Of a stretch of 64,000 nucleotides of DNA, positions 17,501-26,074 are shown piece by piece; within the stretch, counting starts at the first letter, position 1; each line of letters begins with the position of its first letter. Position numbers and translations under genes: made by a program. Where the stretch lies: positions 203,687-267,686 of the forward strand of contig NZ_FVZF01000002.1 in NCBI RefSeq assembly GCF_900168265.1, read 5' to 3'. Below the pieces are notes generated by a model. That model was not told the DNA's origin and did no database searches. It saw nothing but the letters and a program-made list of their open reading frames with translations. The stretch is from Salegentibacter salarius. Lineage in GTDB: Bacteria > Bacteroidota > Bacteroidia > Flavobacteriales > Flavobacteriaceae.

Positions 17501-18703
17501 TAAAACAGATTCAGCTGAATCATCTATTCCGAATGGATTAAAATCGTTGTTGGCGTTATCAGGAAAACTTCCGGCGGGCTGATTGAAAAAACCGGCAGGT
17601 ATATTATCAAGACCTATATTGCCGGACTCATTTGTTTCTCCCAGATCCTGAATCCCGACTATATTACGGGTATCGGTAAGATTCTGTACGTTATTGGTAC
17701 GATTGGTCACCCAAACCTGAACCCTTTTTATTTGAATATTTGCGTTGATAAACGGATAATCTTCAAGAGCCTCATCATAATGATCCCTAAAATAATGCGA
17801 AAGAAAAAAGTGACGATCCTGATCGTAATCCAGCGCAAATTTTTCAAAATCTTCTACCGCGGCACCACCTTCAACATTTACGGTACGACGCTCTGATTTT
17901 TGTTCAGAAAACACGCCGGTAATTCGGGTTTTCCCAAATTGTAATTCAGTTTTAAATCCGAATAAGCTTTGCGCTCCTTGCATTAACGCATTGTTAAGCG
18001 GCATATTCACATTACCCACTTCAATTTTTCGAACTATATCATCTTCAGTAGGCGTATATTCAAGCTTTAATTGATTCTGAAAATCGAAAGTTGACTGTGT
18101 ATCATAATTGGCGGTAATTTGCAGGCGCTCCCCAATTTGCCCTAAAAGACTAAGGCTTATTCGCTGATCAAAATCAAAAGTAAGATTACTTCGGTTTCGT
18201 GGGGAGAAGGCCGGATTATCCTGTTTTGTATACAGTAAGCCCAGATCCATTTCTACCGTTCCCTGCGGAACGATATTAATTTCTGAACCTCCAAAAACAC
18301 TCTCGAAAAAATTATTATTGACGTAAAAATCTGGCAGTAGATCTCGCTGAATTTCCTCTGAACCTTCTTTTCGACCGGCTTGCGCATCAATCTTGCGCTT
18401 AAAATAATTCCGCATTTCTTCATCTAAAACAAGATTTTCATATTCTTGCGGAGTTAAAATTAATGGAACAGAAAGGTCTAAATCTCCTAATTTTTCGCGG
18501 TAAATATAGCGGTCCAGGATAGGATCGTATTCATAGAAAGAAGAAATAAGCTGAGAATCTGGCAGGGCAATTTCACCCAAAGTATACCCCGTATCAGTAG
18601 TATCCTGTGGGGTTTCCTGCGCAGTGGAACTCAATGAAATTATCAATGACAACAACAAGCTGAGTCTAACTGAAGTTGACAGCTTCAAATAATTGTGCCT
18701 CAA
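11540..18703 (-). CDS. sprA: SprA, giant outer-membrane translocon of the type IX secretion system
   Basis: A 2387-residue protein, typical in size for SprA/SOV. SprA is the outer-membrane barrel through which T9SS substrates cross, and it is needed for gliding in Flavobacterium johnsoniae. A signal peptide covers residues 1-28 (ending SLSSTAQ). Near the N-terminus lie YDPILDRYIYREKLGD and FYVNNNFFESVFGG, with EINIVPQGTVEMDLG, seen in SprA proteins. The rest is a very long run of alternating aromatic strands, ending in TLRYNFGN. The order ruvA-sprA-gcvH-vanZ is conserved in Flavobacteriia. The start is 4 bp after the ruvA stop, so ruvA and sprA are co-transcribed. Other T9SS core genes are not in the window. 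Confidence 0.96.
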   Translation of the reverse strand: MRHNYLKLSTSVRLSLLLSLIISLSSTAQETPQDTTDTGYTLGEIALPDSQLISSFYEYDPILDRYIYREKLGDLDLSVPLILTPQEYENLVLDEEMRNYFKRKIDAQAGRKEGSEEIQRDLLPDFYVNNNFFESVFGGSEINIVPQGTVEMDLGLLYTKQDNPAFSPRNRSNLTFDFDQRISLSLLGQIGERLQITANYDTQSTFDFQNQLKLEYTPTEDDIVRKIEVGNVNMPLNNALMQGAQSLFGFKTELQFGKTRITGVFSEQKSERRTVNVEGGAAVEDFEKFALDYDQDRHFFLSHYFRDHYDEALEDYPFINANIQIKRVQVWVTNRTNNVQNLTDTRNIVGIQDLGETNESGNIGLDNIPAGFFNQPAGSFPDNANNDFNPFGIDDSAESVLTPAIRDVATVDNGFGGVQVSEGLDYVKLENARQLQPNEYSLNTQLGYISLNQRLSNDEILAVAFQYTVNGEVYQVGEFANDGVNATGDNIVGQDPMEPSSNQRVNRNLVVKMLKSTITNVDEPVWDLMMKNIYSLGAYQLEREDFRLNILYTDPQPLNYIKPAGDGSVPLPEDVSDTPLLRVFNLDKLNNNNDPINGGDGFFDYVPGLTIDPQTGNIIFTTVEPFGQHLFDELDNSPNTGTEDYDNPETWNANQQKYVFRSLYRTTKTQAEQEDADKNKFQLKGRYKSGEVEGIPIGFNLPPGSVTVTAGGRVLQEGVDYVVNYELGRVQILDEALLASDIPIQVNTENNALFGQQTKRFTGINVEHQFNENFLVGATFLNLKERPLTQKANYSYEPINNSIFGFNVNYSTEVPLFTRMVNKLPNIDTDVPSNFSVTGEFAYLQPGAPAINDFQGEATTYIDDFEAAQTTIDISSPLSWELSSVPLGFGGELANGDNKVGYKRAGLSWYTIDPIFYSSNRPDGITDNDISNYATRRVALSEIFPNTDVVQGQPQVVYTMDVAYFPTERGPYNFNPMATEGTLPNPSQNFGGIMRGINTTNFEQSNVEFIEFWVMDPYIYSENSGNSAGTINFNLGNISEDVLKDGRKQFENGLPPGGGTENTIETELAKVPADQSLIYAFDTEGEERTNQDVGYDGLSDAQEALKFPEFSNFPDPAADNYEYFLNTTGDIVTRYRNYNGPDGNSPPEVGDTNRGNTTLPTTEDVNRDNTMNTIDSYFEYEIPFFPGMGIENNQYITDEKELVTTLRNGNELPVRWLQFKIPIYEPTDAKGGIADYRSIRFMRMFLSGFQEKTLLRFGTMELVRGDYRRYNRGLRDRNILPENQNTLFEVSAVNIEENENREPVPYVLPPGVIREELFENNTNIRQNEQSLSLRVCDLEPQDARAVYKNFQLDMRQYKKLEMFLHAESLPNRTPLKDGQLVAFIRMGTDFTDNYYQIEVPLSPTAFGAMTAEEIWPAGNRMELPLDLLQRVKTSVLGDPALNAGELNFFTENLDLVDEEESYEMDQLRLGIKGNPSFGNVRVLMLGLKNGTPTNGVQDLCGEVWFNELRLSDLDNEGGWATIINMDTNLADFATVAATGRKSTVGFGTIEQGPNQRSRENSQQYDVVTNINAGQLLPEKWGVKIPFNYSRGEELITPKYDQEFLDLELETRLADIVDPAEREQIKRQSQSYTKRQSVNVIGLRKERTGEAKPMPYDIENFAFTTSYNQVDHRDFEIEESLNQNVRAGATYEFNFEPKQVEPFKNISALDSSDYYSLVRDFNVNLLPSNINASSTILRQYNEQKFRSLELSDEDLGIPTLYQRNYLFNWEYGINYNLTNSLSFAFNASNNRIVRNYIDEEGFADNSIGVWDNFFSIGTPDLHYQNLQVNYDLPFDKIPVLDFINATYSYTGDFQWQRGSRIYENLEGIPDIGNSVQNSSSHQINANLDMEALYSYLGLEKKDGRGGQTIKQRSAGVPTLDGTPQDEQRTQDAEVVEKTSKSYNTFVDFVTILSRLQINYRQNEGTFLPGYTPSVGFMGTLQPSTSFTFGWQDEVRYQAARRGWLTLFQNFNQQYSTLKNEQLDLQASLDIIPDLTVDISANRNYSENYSENYRVNPTTLEYIPLTPYNYGNFNISTILIKTAFNQSNEQSSATFESFRENRLEIAQRLARERGLDPNDVDEDGYPVGIGKTNQAVLLPAFVSAYAGKDPEDIKLGAFRDMPLPNWNMKYTGLMRIGWFRDKFRRFSINHGYQSNYTINQFQTNLDYDADNEFDTNQAGDFKNPILYSNIVLTELFTPLFRLDLETKNAIQLLAEVRKDRMLSLSFDNNLLTETTGNEYIVGAGYRIKDLKIATGLGGRNRILSSDLNFKADVSFRRNKSIIRYLDLETSQVIAGQDIWRLNFTTDYAISSNLTAIFYYEHNFSEYAVSTAFPQTTIRSGITLRYNFGN

Positions 18704-18707
18704 TTCT

Positions 18708-19289
18708 TTACAGATTTTTAAGAGCCATTTTTATAATAGATTCTACGGTAGGGCTGGTTGAATCTTTCATGATTTTATCTACTACCCTGGTAGCCTGCTT
18801 TCTGGCAAAGCCCAGAGTCTCTAATGCAGATAACGCTTCTTCTTTTATTGTATTGTCTTGAGGAACAAAAACTTCGTCTTCCCCATAGACTTTTAATATC
18901 TTGTCTTTTAAGTCTAAAATTACCCGCTGGGCGGTTTTAGCTCCAATTCCCTTAACGCTTTGTATAGTAGGCACATCGCCATTGGCAATGGCGTCTTTAA
19001 CCTGATTGGGTTCTAAAGAAGACAACATTGTTCTTGCAGTGCTAGTCCCCACGCCGGAAACAGAAATTAGTAACCTAAAAATATCCCGCTCTGATTTTTG
19101 ATAAAATCCGTACAGCGTATGGGAATCTTCCTTTACGTGCAAATGGGTGTAAATACTTATATTTTCTGAATCTGGAATGAGGGAAAAAGTGTGCAGGGAA
19201 ATATTGACCATATACCCAACACCGTTACAGGCGATTACTAAGTAGGTAGGATTCTTCTCTATTAATTGCCCCTTGAGATGATGAATCAT
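18708..19289 (-). CDS. ruvA: Holliday junction branch migration protein RuvA
   Basis: A 193-residue RuvA, which binds four-way junctions as a tetramer and recruits RuvB. Visible are the N-terminal OB domain (MIHHLKGQLIEKNPTYLVIACNG), the helix-hairpin-helix pair (LLISVSGVGTSTARTML and IQSVKGIGAKTAQRVILDLKDK), and a C-terminal three-helix domain (EALSALETLGFARKQATR) that contacts RuvB. ruvB lies about 5.7 kb away on the same strand rather than beside it. A -7 box at 19310-19317 fits a start just upstream. Confidence 0.97.
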   Translation of the reverse strand: MIHHLKGQLIEKNPTYLVIACNGVGYMVNISLHTFSLIPDSENISIYTHLHVKEDSHTLYGFYQKSERDIFRLLISVSGVGTSTARTMLSSLEPNQVKDAIANGDVPTIQSVKGIGAKTAQRVILDLKDKILKVYGEDEVFVPQDNTIKEEALSALETLGFARKQATRVVDKIMKDSTSPTVESIIKMALKNL

Positions 19290-19309
19290 AAAATTTTAAC
19301 TTAAAGAGC

Positions 19310-19317
19310 CAAATGTA
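19310..19317 (-). promoter_or_regulatory. -7 box upstream of ruvA-sprA
   Basis: Minus strand TACATTTG matches TAnnTTTG and lies 20 bp before the ruvA start, just past the maeB terminator. No TTG is present at the expected -33 distance. Confidence 0.42.
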
Positions 19318-19327
19318 GTAAATAAAA

Positions 19328-19359
19328 GTTAAGCCCGAAACCTTTGTCCCGGGCTTAAC
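19328..19359 (-). terminator. Terminator after maeB
   Basis: A perfect 10 bp stem, GTTAAGCCCG and CGGGCTTAAC with a 12-base loop, is followed on the minus strand by TTTTATTT, 20 bp after the maeB stop. Confidence 0.85.
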
Positions 19360-19379
19360 TACTGTATTTCCGCTTAATT

Positions 19380-21665
19380 TTACTTCTTTTGCTTCTTTTC
19401 TTTTTCCTGGGCATCTACAACAGTCACTGCCGTCATATTCACAATTTCTTCTACGCTTGCTCCAAGCTGAAGAATATGCACCGGCCTGCGCATTCCCATC
19501 ATAATTGGGCCAATAGAGTCTACCTTGTTCAGCTCTTTTATAAGTTTGTAGGTACTATTAGCTGAATCCAGGTTAGGGTAAATTAAAGTATTCACTTTTT
19601 TCCCTGCCAGTTTTGAAAATGGAAACTTATTCTGAAGCATTTCACGGTTAAGCGCAAAATCTGCCTGCAATTCCCCGTCTACATTTAAATCGGGGTGATA
19701 ACGGTGCAAGTAAGAGACAGCGTCTTTAACTTTTGTAGCGTGAGGGTCTTTAGAAGAACCAAAGTTCGCATAAGACATCATGGCAATTACCGGTTCCAAA
19801 CCAAATAACTTAACCGTTCTCGCCGTCATTTGTGCAATTTTAGCAAGGTCTTTTGCCGGCGGGTCTATATTTATAGAGGTATCACTAATAAAAAGCGGAC
19901 CTCGGGAAGTGTTCATAATATTAGTAGCTGCCACACGACTTACTCCAGGAGCCATTCCAATAAGTTCCAGCATTGGTTTTACCACCGCCGGATATGCTCT
20001 GGAATAACCAGACAGTAAACCATCGGCATCACCCTCGTTAACCATCATGGCTGCGAAATAATTACGTTCGCGCATTAGTTTTTCGGCATCATAAAGCGTT
20101 ACTCCACTTCGGCTCCTGGTTTTCCAATAAACCTGCGCATAAGCCTTTCTATGTTCTTCTTCTTCATCAGATTTTGGATCGATGATAAGCACATCTTCAT
20201 TAAAATCTATCTCGTGCATCAATTCTTCAATCACACCTCGGCGACCAAGCAGAATAGGAATGGCCACACCTTCATCATGAACAATTTGCGCAGCTTTAAG
20301 CACATCAAGATGATCGGCTTCAGCAAAAACAATTCTTTTAGGATTCATTTTTGCGCGGTTAAGCAACAATCTCGTAATCTTATTATCACTGCCCATTCTT
20401 TCAAGCAGCTCCTCTTCGTATTTCTCCCAATCCTGAATTGGCTGTCTTGCCACACCACTTTCCATCGCGGCTTTAGCTACGGCTGGAGGCACTTTAGCTA
20501 TTAATCGCGGATCAAATGGCTTGGGAATAATATAATCTGAACCAAAATTAAGCCTGGTTTCTCCATAAGCGATATTCACTTGTTCTGGCACGGCTTCTTT
20601 GGCAAGTTCGGCCAGGGCTTTTACCGCGGCTTTTTTCATCTCTTCATTAATCTTGGTCGCCCTAACATCTAAAGCTCCACGAAAAATAAAAGGAAATCCG
20701 AGTACATTATTAACCTGATTAGGATGGTCACTTCTTCCGGTCGCCATAATAATATCCTTGCGAGTATCCATCGCCACCTGATAATCTATCTCTGGGTTTG
20801 GATTTGCCATCGCAAAAACGATAGGGCGTTTCGCCATACTTTTCAGCATCTCAGGAGAAACAATATCGGCTATAGAAAGGCCTACAAAAACATCGGCATT
20901 CTTCATCGCTTCTTCAAGAGTATCTATTTTCCTGGAAGTCGCAAATTCTTTCTTTTCTTCAGAAAGGTCAGGTCGGTCTTTTCTAATCACGCCTTTACTA
21001 TCTGTCATCACAATATTCTCTGCCTTTGCGCCAAAAGATTTGTAGAGTTTTGTACAGGAAACCGCAGCGGCACCGGCGCCACTTATTACGATTTTCACTT
21101 TTTCTATCTTTTTCTTAGCGAGCTCTAATGCATTCAGTAAAGCCGCGGCAGAAATAATTGCCGTCCCGTGTTGATCATCGTGCATTACCGGAATATCCAG
21201 CTCTGCCTTTAGCCTTTGTTCTATCTCAAAAGCTTCAGGAGCTTTGATATCTTCCAGGTTAATTCCGCCAAAAGTAGGTGCAATGTTTTTAACCGTTTCA
21301 ATGAATTTATCTACATCTTTGGTATCTACTTCAATATCAAAAACATCTATATCGGCAAAGATCTTGAAAAGAAGGCCTTTTCCTTCCATCACCGGTTTAG
21401 AGGCTTCAGGACCAATATCTCCAAGACCTAAAACTGCGGTTCCATTAGATATTACCGCTACAAGGTTTCCCTTTGTGGTATATTTATAAGCATTTTCTTT
21501 ATCCTTTTCTATCTCGAGACAGGGCTCTGCCACCCCTGGTGAATAAGCGAGGGAAAGATCCCTTTGCGTAGCGTATTTTTTGGTTGGTTTAACCTCTATT
21601 TTTCCTGGTTTTGGCTTGGCGTGATACACCAGGGCCTCTCTTCTTTTTCTAGGATTATTACTCAT
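19380..21665 (-). CDS. maeB: NADP-dependent malic enzyme (malic + phosphotransacetylase-like fusion)
   Basis: A 761-residue MaeB-type enzyme that decarboxylates malate to pyruvate with NADP. Residues about 15-410 are the malic enzyme part: AYSPGVAEPCLEIEKD, NGTAVLGLGDIGP, the metal-site region PVMHDDQHGTA, and the dinucleotide-binding VVISGAGAAA. Residues about 425-755 form the phosphotransacetylase-like domain (NPKRIVFAEAD, NEGDADGLLSGY), which in known MaeB proteins is regulatory and not catalytic. Length is as expected. It is a single-gene unit with a -7 box upstream and its own terminator, giving NADPH and pyruvate for biosynthesis. Confidence 0.96.
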   Translation of the reverse strand: MSNNPRKRREALVYHAKPKPGKIEVKPTKKYATQRDLSLAYSPGVAEPCLEIEKDKENAYKYTTKGNLVAVISNGTAVLGLGDIGPEASKPVMEGKGLLFKIFADIDVFDIEVDTKDVDKFIETVKNIAPTFGGINLEDIKAPEAFEIEQRLKAELDIPVMHDDQHGTAIISAAALLNALELAKKKIEKVKIVISGAGAAAVSCTKLYKSFGAKAENIVMTDSKGVIRKDRPDLSEEKKEFATSRKIDTLEEAMKNADVFVGLSIADIVSPEMLKSMAKRPIVFAMANPNPEIDYQVAMDTRKDIIMATGRSDHPNQVNNVLGFPFIFRGALDVRATKINEEMKKAAVKALAELAKEAVPEQVNIAYGETRLNFGSDYIIPKPFDPRLIAKVPPAVAKAAMESGVARQPIQDWEKYEEELLERMGSDNKITRLLLNRAKMNPKRIVFAEADHLDVLKAAQIVHDEGVAIPILLGRRGVIEELMHEIDFNEDVLIIDPKSDEEEEHRKAYAQVYWKTRSRSGVTLYDAEKLMRERNYFAAMMVNEGDADGLLSGYSRAYPAVVKPMLELIGMAPGVSRVAATNIMNTSRGPLFISDTSINIDPPAKDLAKIAQMTARTVKLFGLEPVIAMMSYANFGSSKDPHATKVKDAVSYLHRYHPDLNVDGELQADFALNREMLQNKFPFSKLAGKKVNTLIYPNLDSANSTYKLIKELNKVDSIGPIMMGMRRPVHILQLGASVEEIVNMTAVTVVDAQEKEKKQKK

Positions 21666-21687
21666 AATTTAATTTTTCTGCTAATTA

Positions 21688-21695
21688 CAAAGGTA
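21688..21695 (-). promoter_or_regulatory. -7 box upstream of maeB
   Basis: Minus strand TACCTTTG matches TAnnTTTG, 23 bp before the maeB ATG. The nearest TTG is only 13 bp upstream, shorter than the usual 17-23, so the -33 half is doubtful. Confidence 0.4.
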
Positions 21696-21876
21696 GCAAG
21701 CTTAGCTGCAAAATTGACTTTCTTTAACCAAAAGAAAATTTAAATTTTAATAAATTAGAAGAATATTTTCCTGCGGAATTTTTTATGAAAAATCAACAAC
21801 AGAAAGCTGATTTATTCTGAATTATATGCAAGAAACAAAAATCTTTAGCTAGCAACCTGAAGCCTGAAACAAACAG

Positions 21877-22806
21877 TTAGTCTTTTAAAAACTGAATATT
21901 TCTCTTCAAACCTTCAAATTTGGTTCTCTTTACAGCCGATTTTCTAAAGATCTCATTAAAAGTTTCTTTAGTAAGTTCTTCCCAGCCTTTTTTATCTTTT
22001 TCAAGCAATTCTGGATGCGGATTAAATAATGGCTCGTTATGTGGTTTTGAAAACCTATTCCAGGGACATACATCCTGGCAAATATCACAACCAAACATCC
22101 AGTCTTCGAACTGGTTTTTATAAGAATTAGGCAATTCGTCTTTAAGCTCTATGGTAAAATATGAAATACATTTACTGCCATCTACCTTGTAAGGATCTAC
22201 AATCGCATCAGTAGGACAGGCGTCTATGCAGGCGGTACAACTTCCGCAGTGATCGGTAACCGGCGTATCGTATTCCAACTCGAGACCTACAATCAATTCG
22301 GCTATAAAATAGAAAGAACCAGTTTGTTTGGAGAGTAAATTGGAGTGCTTCCCAATCCAGCCGAGTCCGCTTTTTGCGGCCCAAACTTTATCCATAACAG
22401 GGGCCGAATCTACAAAAGCACGCCCATCAATTTCTCCAATTTCATCCTGCATAAACTGCAATAGCTGCTTCAGTTTATCTTTAATTACAAAATGATAATC
22501 CCGGCCATATGCGTATTTACTGATTTTATAAGAATCTTCCCTCTGAGTTTCACCAGGATAATAATTTAACAAGAGTGAAATCACACTTTTAGAACCTTCT
22601 ACCAATTTTGTAGGATCCAGTCGCTTATCAAAGTTATTCTCCATCCAGCGCATTTCCCCGTGACGGTTTTTCTTGAGAAACTCTTCTAAACGCGGAGCTT
22701 CTTCCTCCAGAAATTCTGCTTTCGAGATGCCACAAGATAAAAATCCGAGGCGTTCGGCTTCGGATTTTATCATACTTGTGTAAGCTTCCTTCAGAGTATC
22801 CTTCAT
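21877..22806 (-). CDS. queG: Epoxyqueuosine reductase QueG
   Basis: A 309-residue cobalamin and iron-sulfur enzyme that performs the last step of queuosine biosynthesis in tRNA, reducing epoxyqueuosine. Two 4Fe-4S motifs are visible: [16 protein letters not shown] and [13 protein letters not shown]. The N-terminal catalytic region has [14 protein letters not shown] and the conserved [10 protein letters not shown] with the catalytic aspartate. About 210 bp of AT-rich sequence with no convincing gene lies between it and maeB. QueG and RuvB genes are often neighbours in Bacteroidota; here a P450 and an NTF2-like gene lie between them. Confidence 0.96.
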   Translation of the reverse strand: MKDTLKEAYTSMIKSEAERLGFLSCGISKAEFLEEEAPRLEEFLKKNRHGEMRWMENNFDKRLDPTKLVEGSKSVISLLLNYYPGETQREDSYKISKYAYGRDYHFVIKDKLKQLLQFMQDEIGEIDGRAFVDSAPVMDKVWAAKSGLGWIGKHSNLLSKQTGSFYFIAELIVGLELEYDTPVTDHCGSCTACIDACPTDAIVDPYKVDGSKCISYFTIELKDELPNSYKNQFEDWMFGCDICQDVCPWNRFSKPHNEPLFNPHPELLEKDKKGWEELTKETFNEIFRKSAVKRTKFEGLKRNIQFLKD

Positions 22807-22909
22807 AGTTTTACAAAGATGCGATTTTTAAAACATTTGAAAGATTTAAAACCAAAAGCTCTGGAAACAAAATTATATCCTGGCTTCGAAGAATATTCGG
22901 TAAATATGG

Positions 22910-23395
22910 CTATGGTGTGTTTTCGGCTATTGGAGCCATATGCTCATGGGTGATTTTCCAGCCATCACTGGTTTTAATGAAGAGTAAAGTTCCCTGCATC
23001 TTAAAATCATAAGCTTCTTCGCCCCTTTCAAATTTGAAATTGGCATGAAAAGTCACATTAGCTACGTCACCACCATATATATGGATTTCCAGGTCTTCCC
23101 AATCCCACTTTTCAACTTCAGTAATGCTACCAAGGAAATTTCGTTCGAATTCTTCATTTTCTTTAGGACCCTGTCTTTTATCGCCATCCTGGAATTCGGT
23201 AAATTTTGGTCCGTAGGCATGCATCGAGATTAATTTATCTGTCTCGTTATTTCTTATGCTTTGCTCAATCTCCTCAAGAGCTTCCTTCACTTCCTCCTTT
23301 TCTTGCGCGTACTCCTTATTCAAATCAATTTGGCAGTAAGCCGAGCTAAATCCAAAAAGTAAGACAATTAGAATAAAAATTTTAGCTTTCATCAT
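22910..23395 (-). CDS. Exported SnoaL/NTF2-like (DUF4440-type) protein
   Basis: A 161-residue protein with a signal peptide (about residues 1-21, ending FSSAYCQ) and a single NTF2-like alpha+beta domain: an N-terminal helix with ALEEIEQSIRNNE, then strands ending in GTLLFIKTSDGWKITHEHMAP, which is the usual end of SnoaL/DUF4440 proteins. Such folds bind small ligands or act as enzymes, and the sequence does not tell which. It is preceded by 253 bp without a gene and is not clearly part of an operon. A start one codon later (MKAK) is equally possible. Confidence 0.8.
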   Translation of the reverse strand: MMKAKIFILIVLLFGFSSAYCQIDLNKEYAQEKEEVKEALEEIEQSIRNNETDKLISMHAYGPKFTEFQDGDKRQGPKENEEFERNFLGSITEVEKWDWEDLEIHIYGGDVANVTFHANFKFERGEEAYDFKMQGTLLFIKTSDGWKITHEHMAPIAENTP

Positions 23396-23648
23396 ACTTA
23401 GTTTTAAGGTTACTTTTTTTCAAACACGTGAATACTTAATATACAACTAATTGATTTACAAAACAATAAGGGTTTACAGGAGGTTTTTAAAATGCCTCCT
23501 GAGAAATCTTTAGGAAGAATAGTTTTTTTAGAAAACTTAAATGCGCTCAGTAATAATTAAAAGGAAACAATGATTGTTTATTAATCTAAAGTTAGATCAA
23601 TATTATGGCCATCAGTAATAAAATAGATGGATTTAGCAGAATATAAAA

Positions 23649-24983
23649 TTAGGATCTTGATTGAAATTTTAGAATAGCATTTTTTGGTTTGAGCGTAATA
23701 AGTGGCTTAATATCGATCTCATCAAAACCAGGAACTATTTTATACTGGCTTACCAATTCGGTGACTGCAATGATCATCTCGAACATGGCGAAGTTATTAC
23801 CTATACATTTCCTGGGACCGGCGCCAAAAGGAAAATATTGCGAAGAAAATTTTCGTCCTCCTTCAGCGAAGCGTTCCGGTTTAAAAGCATCGGGATCTTC
23901 CCATAGATCAGGGTGACGATGAACCTCATGAATGGAGAACAATAAATTAGATCCAGGCTCGAAATATTTTCCTTCGAAATTATCTTCTTCAAGGTTAACC
24001 CGATCTATAAAATATGCCGGTGGATATAGTCTCATAGACTCTTCAATCACCTGCTGAGTAATCTGGCATTTGGTCACATAGCTCATCAAGTCCAGTTCCT
24101 GTTCCTTTAAGGCAGAAATTTCTTCATAGATCTTTTCCTGCCATTGCGGATTTAGCGCCAGCAATTGAGCTGTAAAGGTTAGTGCATTAGATGTAGTCTC
24201 ATGACCGGCTGTAAAAAGTATCAGAATCTCATCTATAAGCTGCTCTTCATCCATAAAATTTCCGTCATCATACTTTGCTTCCAACAGCATATCCAAAAGA
24301 TCATCATATTTTTCTTGTGAATCCCTTCTTTCCTGAACTATCTTGCTTAGAATGTTCCGGGCTTCGGCAGTTAGCTTAAGATAGCTATCGATCTTCCCGC
24401 TTGCTCTAAACCACCAACCCAGATAGGGCTGGCGTAGTTCCTTAACAAGCATTTTCTGGGTCTCTTCTGTAATATATTGCAGCCTGTTGATCTCCTCCTG
24501 ATTCGCAGCACTGCTAAACAAAGATTTCACAACGGTTTGAAAAGCGAGATCATTATAAACAGGAAAAATATCAAGCTCTTCATTTACTGTGATCTTTTTA
24601 TATTCCAGTAATATTGCTTGCTTTATAGAATCCAGCAGGTTAGCAAGTTGTTTTTTATGGAATGCAGGCTGAATTAGTTTTCGTTGTTTTTTCCAATGCT
24701 CGCCTTCTGAGGTAAGCAAACCTTTTCCAACATATTTAACCAGATCCTTAGTCTGAATCTCAGACTTTACGAAATTTTTCTGATTCTTTTGAAGTACATA
24801 TTCCACCAGTCCGGCATCCCTGGAAAATATCACCGATTTATTAAATCCAATATTTAACCGAAATGTATCACCTTTCTTCTGAAAATTATCATGATGAAAA
24901 GGCAGAGGATTCTTTAAAATATTGGCAGAGTGCTTAAGGAATTTCAGTAAAGATACTTCAGGTATTTTGCCAGATTCAGTCAT
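23649..24983 (-). CDS. Cytochrome P450
   Basis: A 444-residue soluble P450. The heme-thiolate motif is FPFGAGPRKCIGNNFA (cysteine at about residue 395); the I-helix oxygen-activation motif is AGHETTSN; the K-helix ExxR is EESMR; and the PERF-like motif is FKPERF. It resembles the CYP4/CYP102 heme-domain group of fatty-acid hydroxylases more than small bacterial CYPs, but the substrate cannot be read from sequence. It starts 3 bp after the ruvB stop and so probably shares the ruvB transcript. No ferredoxin or reductase gene is nearby, so redox partners must come from elsewhere. Confidence 0.93.
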   Translation of the reverse strand: MTESGKIPEVSLLKFLKHSANILKNPLPFHHDNFQKKGDTFRLNIGFNKSVIFSRDAGLVEYVLQKNQKNFVKSEIQTKDLVKYVGKGLLTSEGEHWKKQRKLIQPAFHKKQLANLLDSIKQAILLEYKKITVNEELDIFPVYNDLAFQTVVKSLFSSAANQEEINRLQYITEETQKMLVKELRQPYLGWWFRASGKIDSYLKLTAEARNILSKIVQERRDSQEKYDDLLDMLLEAKYDDGNFMDEEQLIDEILILFTAGHETTSNALTFTAQLLALNPQWQEKIYEEISALKEQELDLMSYVTKCQITQQVIEESMRLYPPAYFIDRVNLEEDNFEGKYFEPGSNLLFSIHEVHRHPDLWEDPDAFKPERFAEGGRKFSSQYFPFGAGPRKCIGNNFAMFEMIIAVTELVSQYKIVPGFDEIDIKPLITLKPKNAILKFQSRS

Positions 24984-24986
24984 AAA

Positions 24987-26015
24987 TTATTGATTAAAAA
25001 GTCCGCCCTGAATATCTCCTTTCACCCTGCCCAAATGTTTGTAAGCAGCTTCGGTCACTTCCCTCCCTCTTGGAGTTCTATAAATAAATCCTTGCTGAAT
25101 AAGAAAAGGCTCGTACACCTCTTCAATGGTTTCCGCACTTTCGCTTACTGCGGTAGACAAGGTAGTTAATCCTACCGGACCACCTTTAAATTTATCAATA
25201 ATGGTTTCCAGGATCTTATTATCCATTTCATCTAAACCGTGGGCATCTACATTTAAAGCTTTAAGCCCGTATTTAGCGATTTCCATATCTATTTTGCCAT
25301 TCCCTTTAATTTGGGCAAAGTCCCGCACTCTACGCAGTAAAGCATTGGCAATCCTGGGAGTTCCGCGGCTTCTACCGGCAACTTCTATTGCAGCATCCAG
25401 GCTAATGGGAACCCGAAGTATCTCAGCGCTACGCTGTACGATATCTGAAAGCAATTCGGTTGAATAATATTGTAAGCGACTGGAAATACCAAAACGTGCC
25501 CGCATAGGCGCCGTGAGCAATCCTGAGCGCGTTGTAGCTCCAATAAGTGTAAACGGATTTAAATTGATTTGAACTGTTCTTGCATTTGGCCCAGATTCAA
25601 TCATAATATCTATACGATAATCTTCCATTGCAGAATACAGATATTCTTCAACTACCGGACTTAACCTATGGATCTCGTCTATAAATAAGATATCACGTTC
25701 TTCGAGATTGGTAAGTAAACCGGCAAGATCACCGGGCTTATCCAAAACAGGACCTGAAGTGACTTTTATTCCAACTCCCAACTCATTAGCCAGGATATGG
25801 GCTAAGGTAGTCTTCCCTAATCCGGGAGGGCCGTGAAATAGAGTATGATCTAAAGCTTCTTCCCTTTGGTTTGCGGCTTCAACAAATACTTTAAGATTCT
25901 CCAAAACCTGATCCTGGCCGGCAAAATCATCAAAACTTAAGGGGCGCAATGCCCTTTCGATATCAAATTCTTCTGGGGAGAAATTTTCTCCTGAAGGATC
26001 AAGATTTTCATTCAT
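24987..26015 (-). CDS. ruvB: Holliday junction DNA helicase RuvB
   Basis: A 342-residue AAA+ motor that drives branch migration with RuvA. Motifs: Walker [10 protein letters not shown], Walker [10 protein letters not shown], sensor 1 LIGATTRSG, arginine finger region [10 protein letters not shown], and a C-terminal winged helix containing [13 protein letters not shown] that binds DNA. Length is standard. It has a full promoter match whose -33 element lies inside dispersed repeat copy B. A P450 gene follows 3 bp after its stop. Confidence 0.97.
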   Translation of the reverse strand: MNENLDPSGENFSPEEFDIERALRPLSFDDFAGQDQVLENLKVFVEAANQREEALDHTLFHGPPGLGKTTLAHILANELGVGIKVTSGPVLDKPGDLAGLLTNLEERDILFIDEIHRLSPVVEEYLYSAMEDYRIDIMIESGPNARTVQINLNPFTLIGATTRSGLLTAPMRARFGISSRLQYYSTELLSDIVQRSAEILRVPISLDAAIEVAGRSRGTPRIANALLRRVRDFAQIKGNGKIDMEIAKYGLKALNVDAHGLDEMDNKILETIIDKFKGGPVGLTTLSTAVSESAETIEEVYEPFLIQQGFIYRTPRGREVTEAAYKHLGRVKGDIQGGLFNQ

Positions 26016-26046
26016 AAAACATCAAAATTATGGAGCTGTATATAAG

Positions 26047-26074
26047 CAAAGATAAGTAAACTACTTCGGAGCAA
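26047..26074 (-). promoter_or_regulatory. Promoter of ruvB, partly supplied by repeat copy B
   Basis: Minus strand TTG (26072-26074), 17 bp, TATCTTTG (26047-26054), with the ruvB ATG 31 bp further on. The TTG is part of the conserved GAGCTTGCTC block at the edge of the dispersed repeat. Confidence 0.6.

Noticed and set aside
23477..23501. CAGGAGG/CCTCCTG hairpin beyond the P450 gene
   Set aside because: The stem is only 7 bp with an 11-base loop and lacks a T tract, so I did not call it a terminator.
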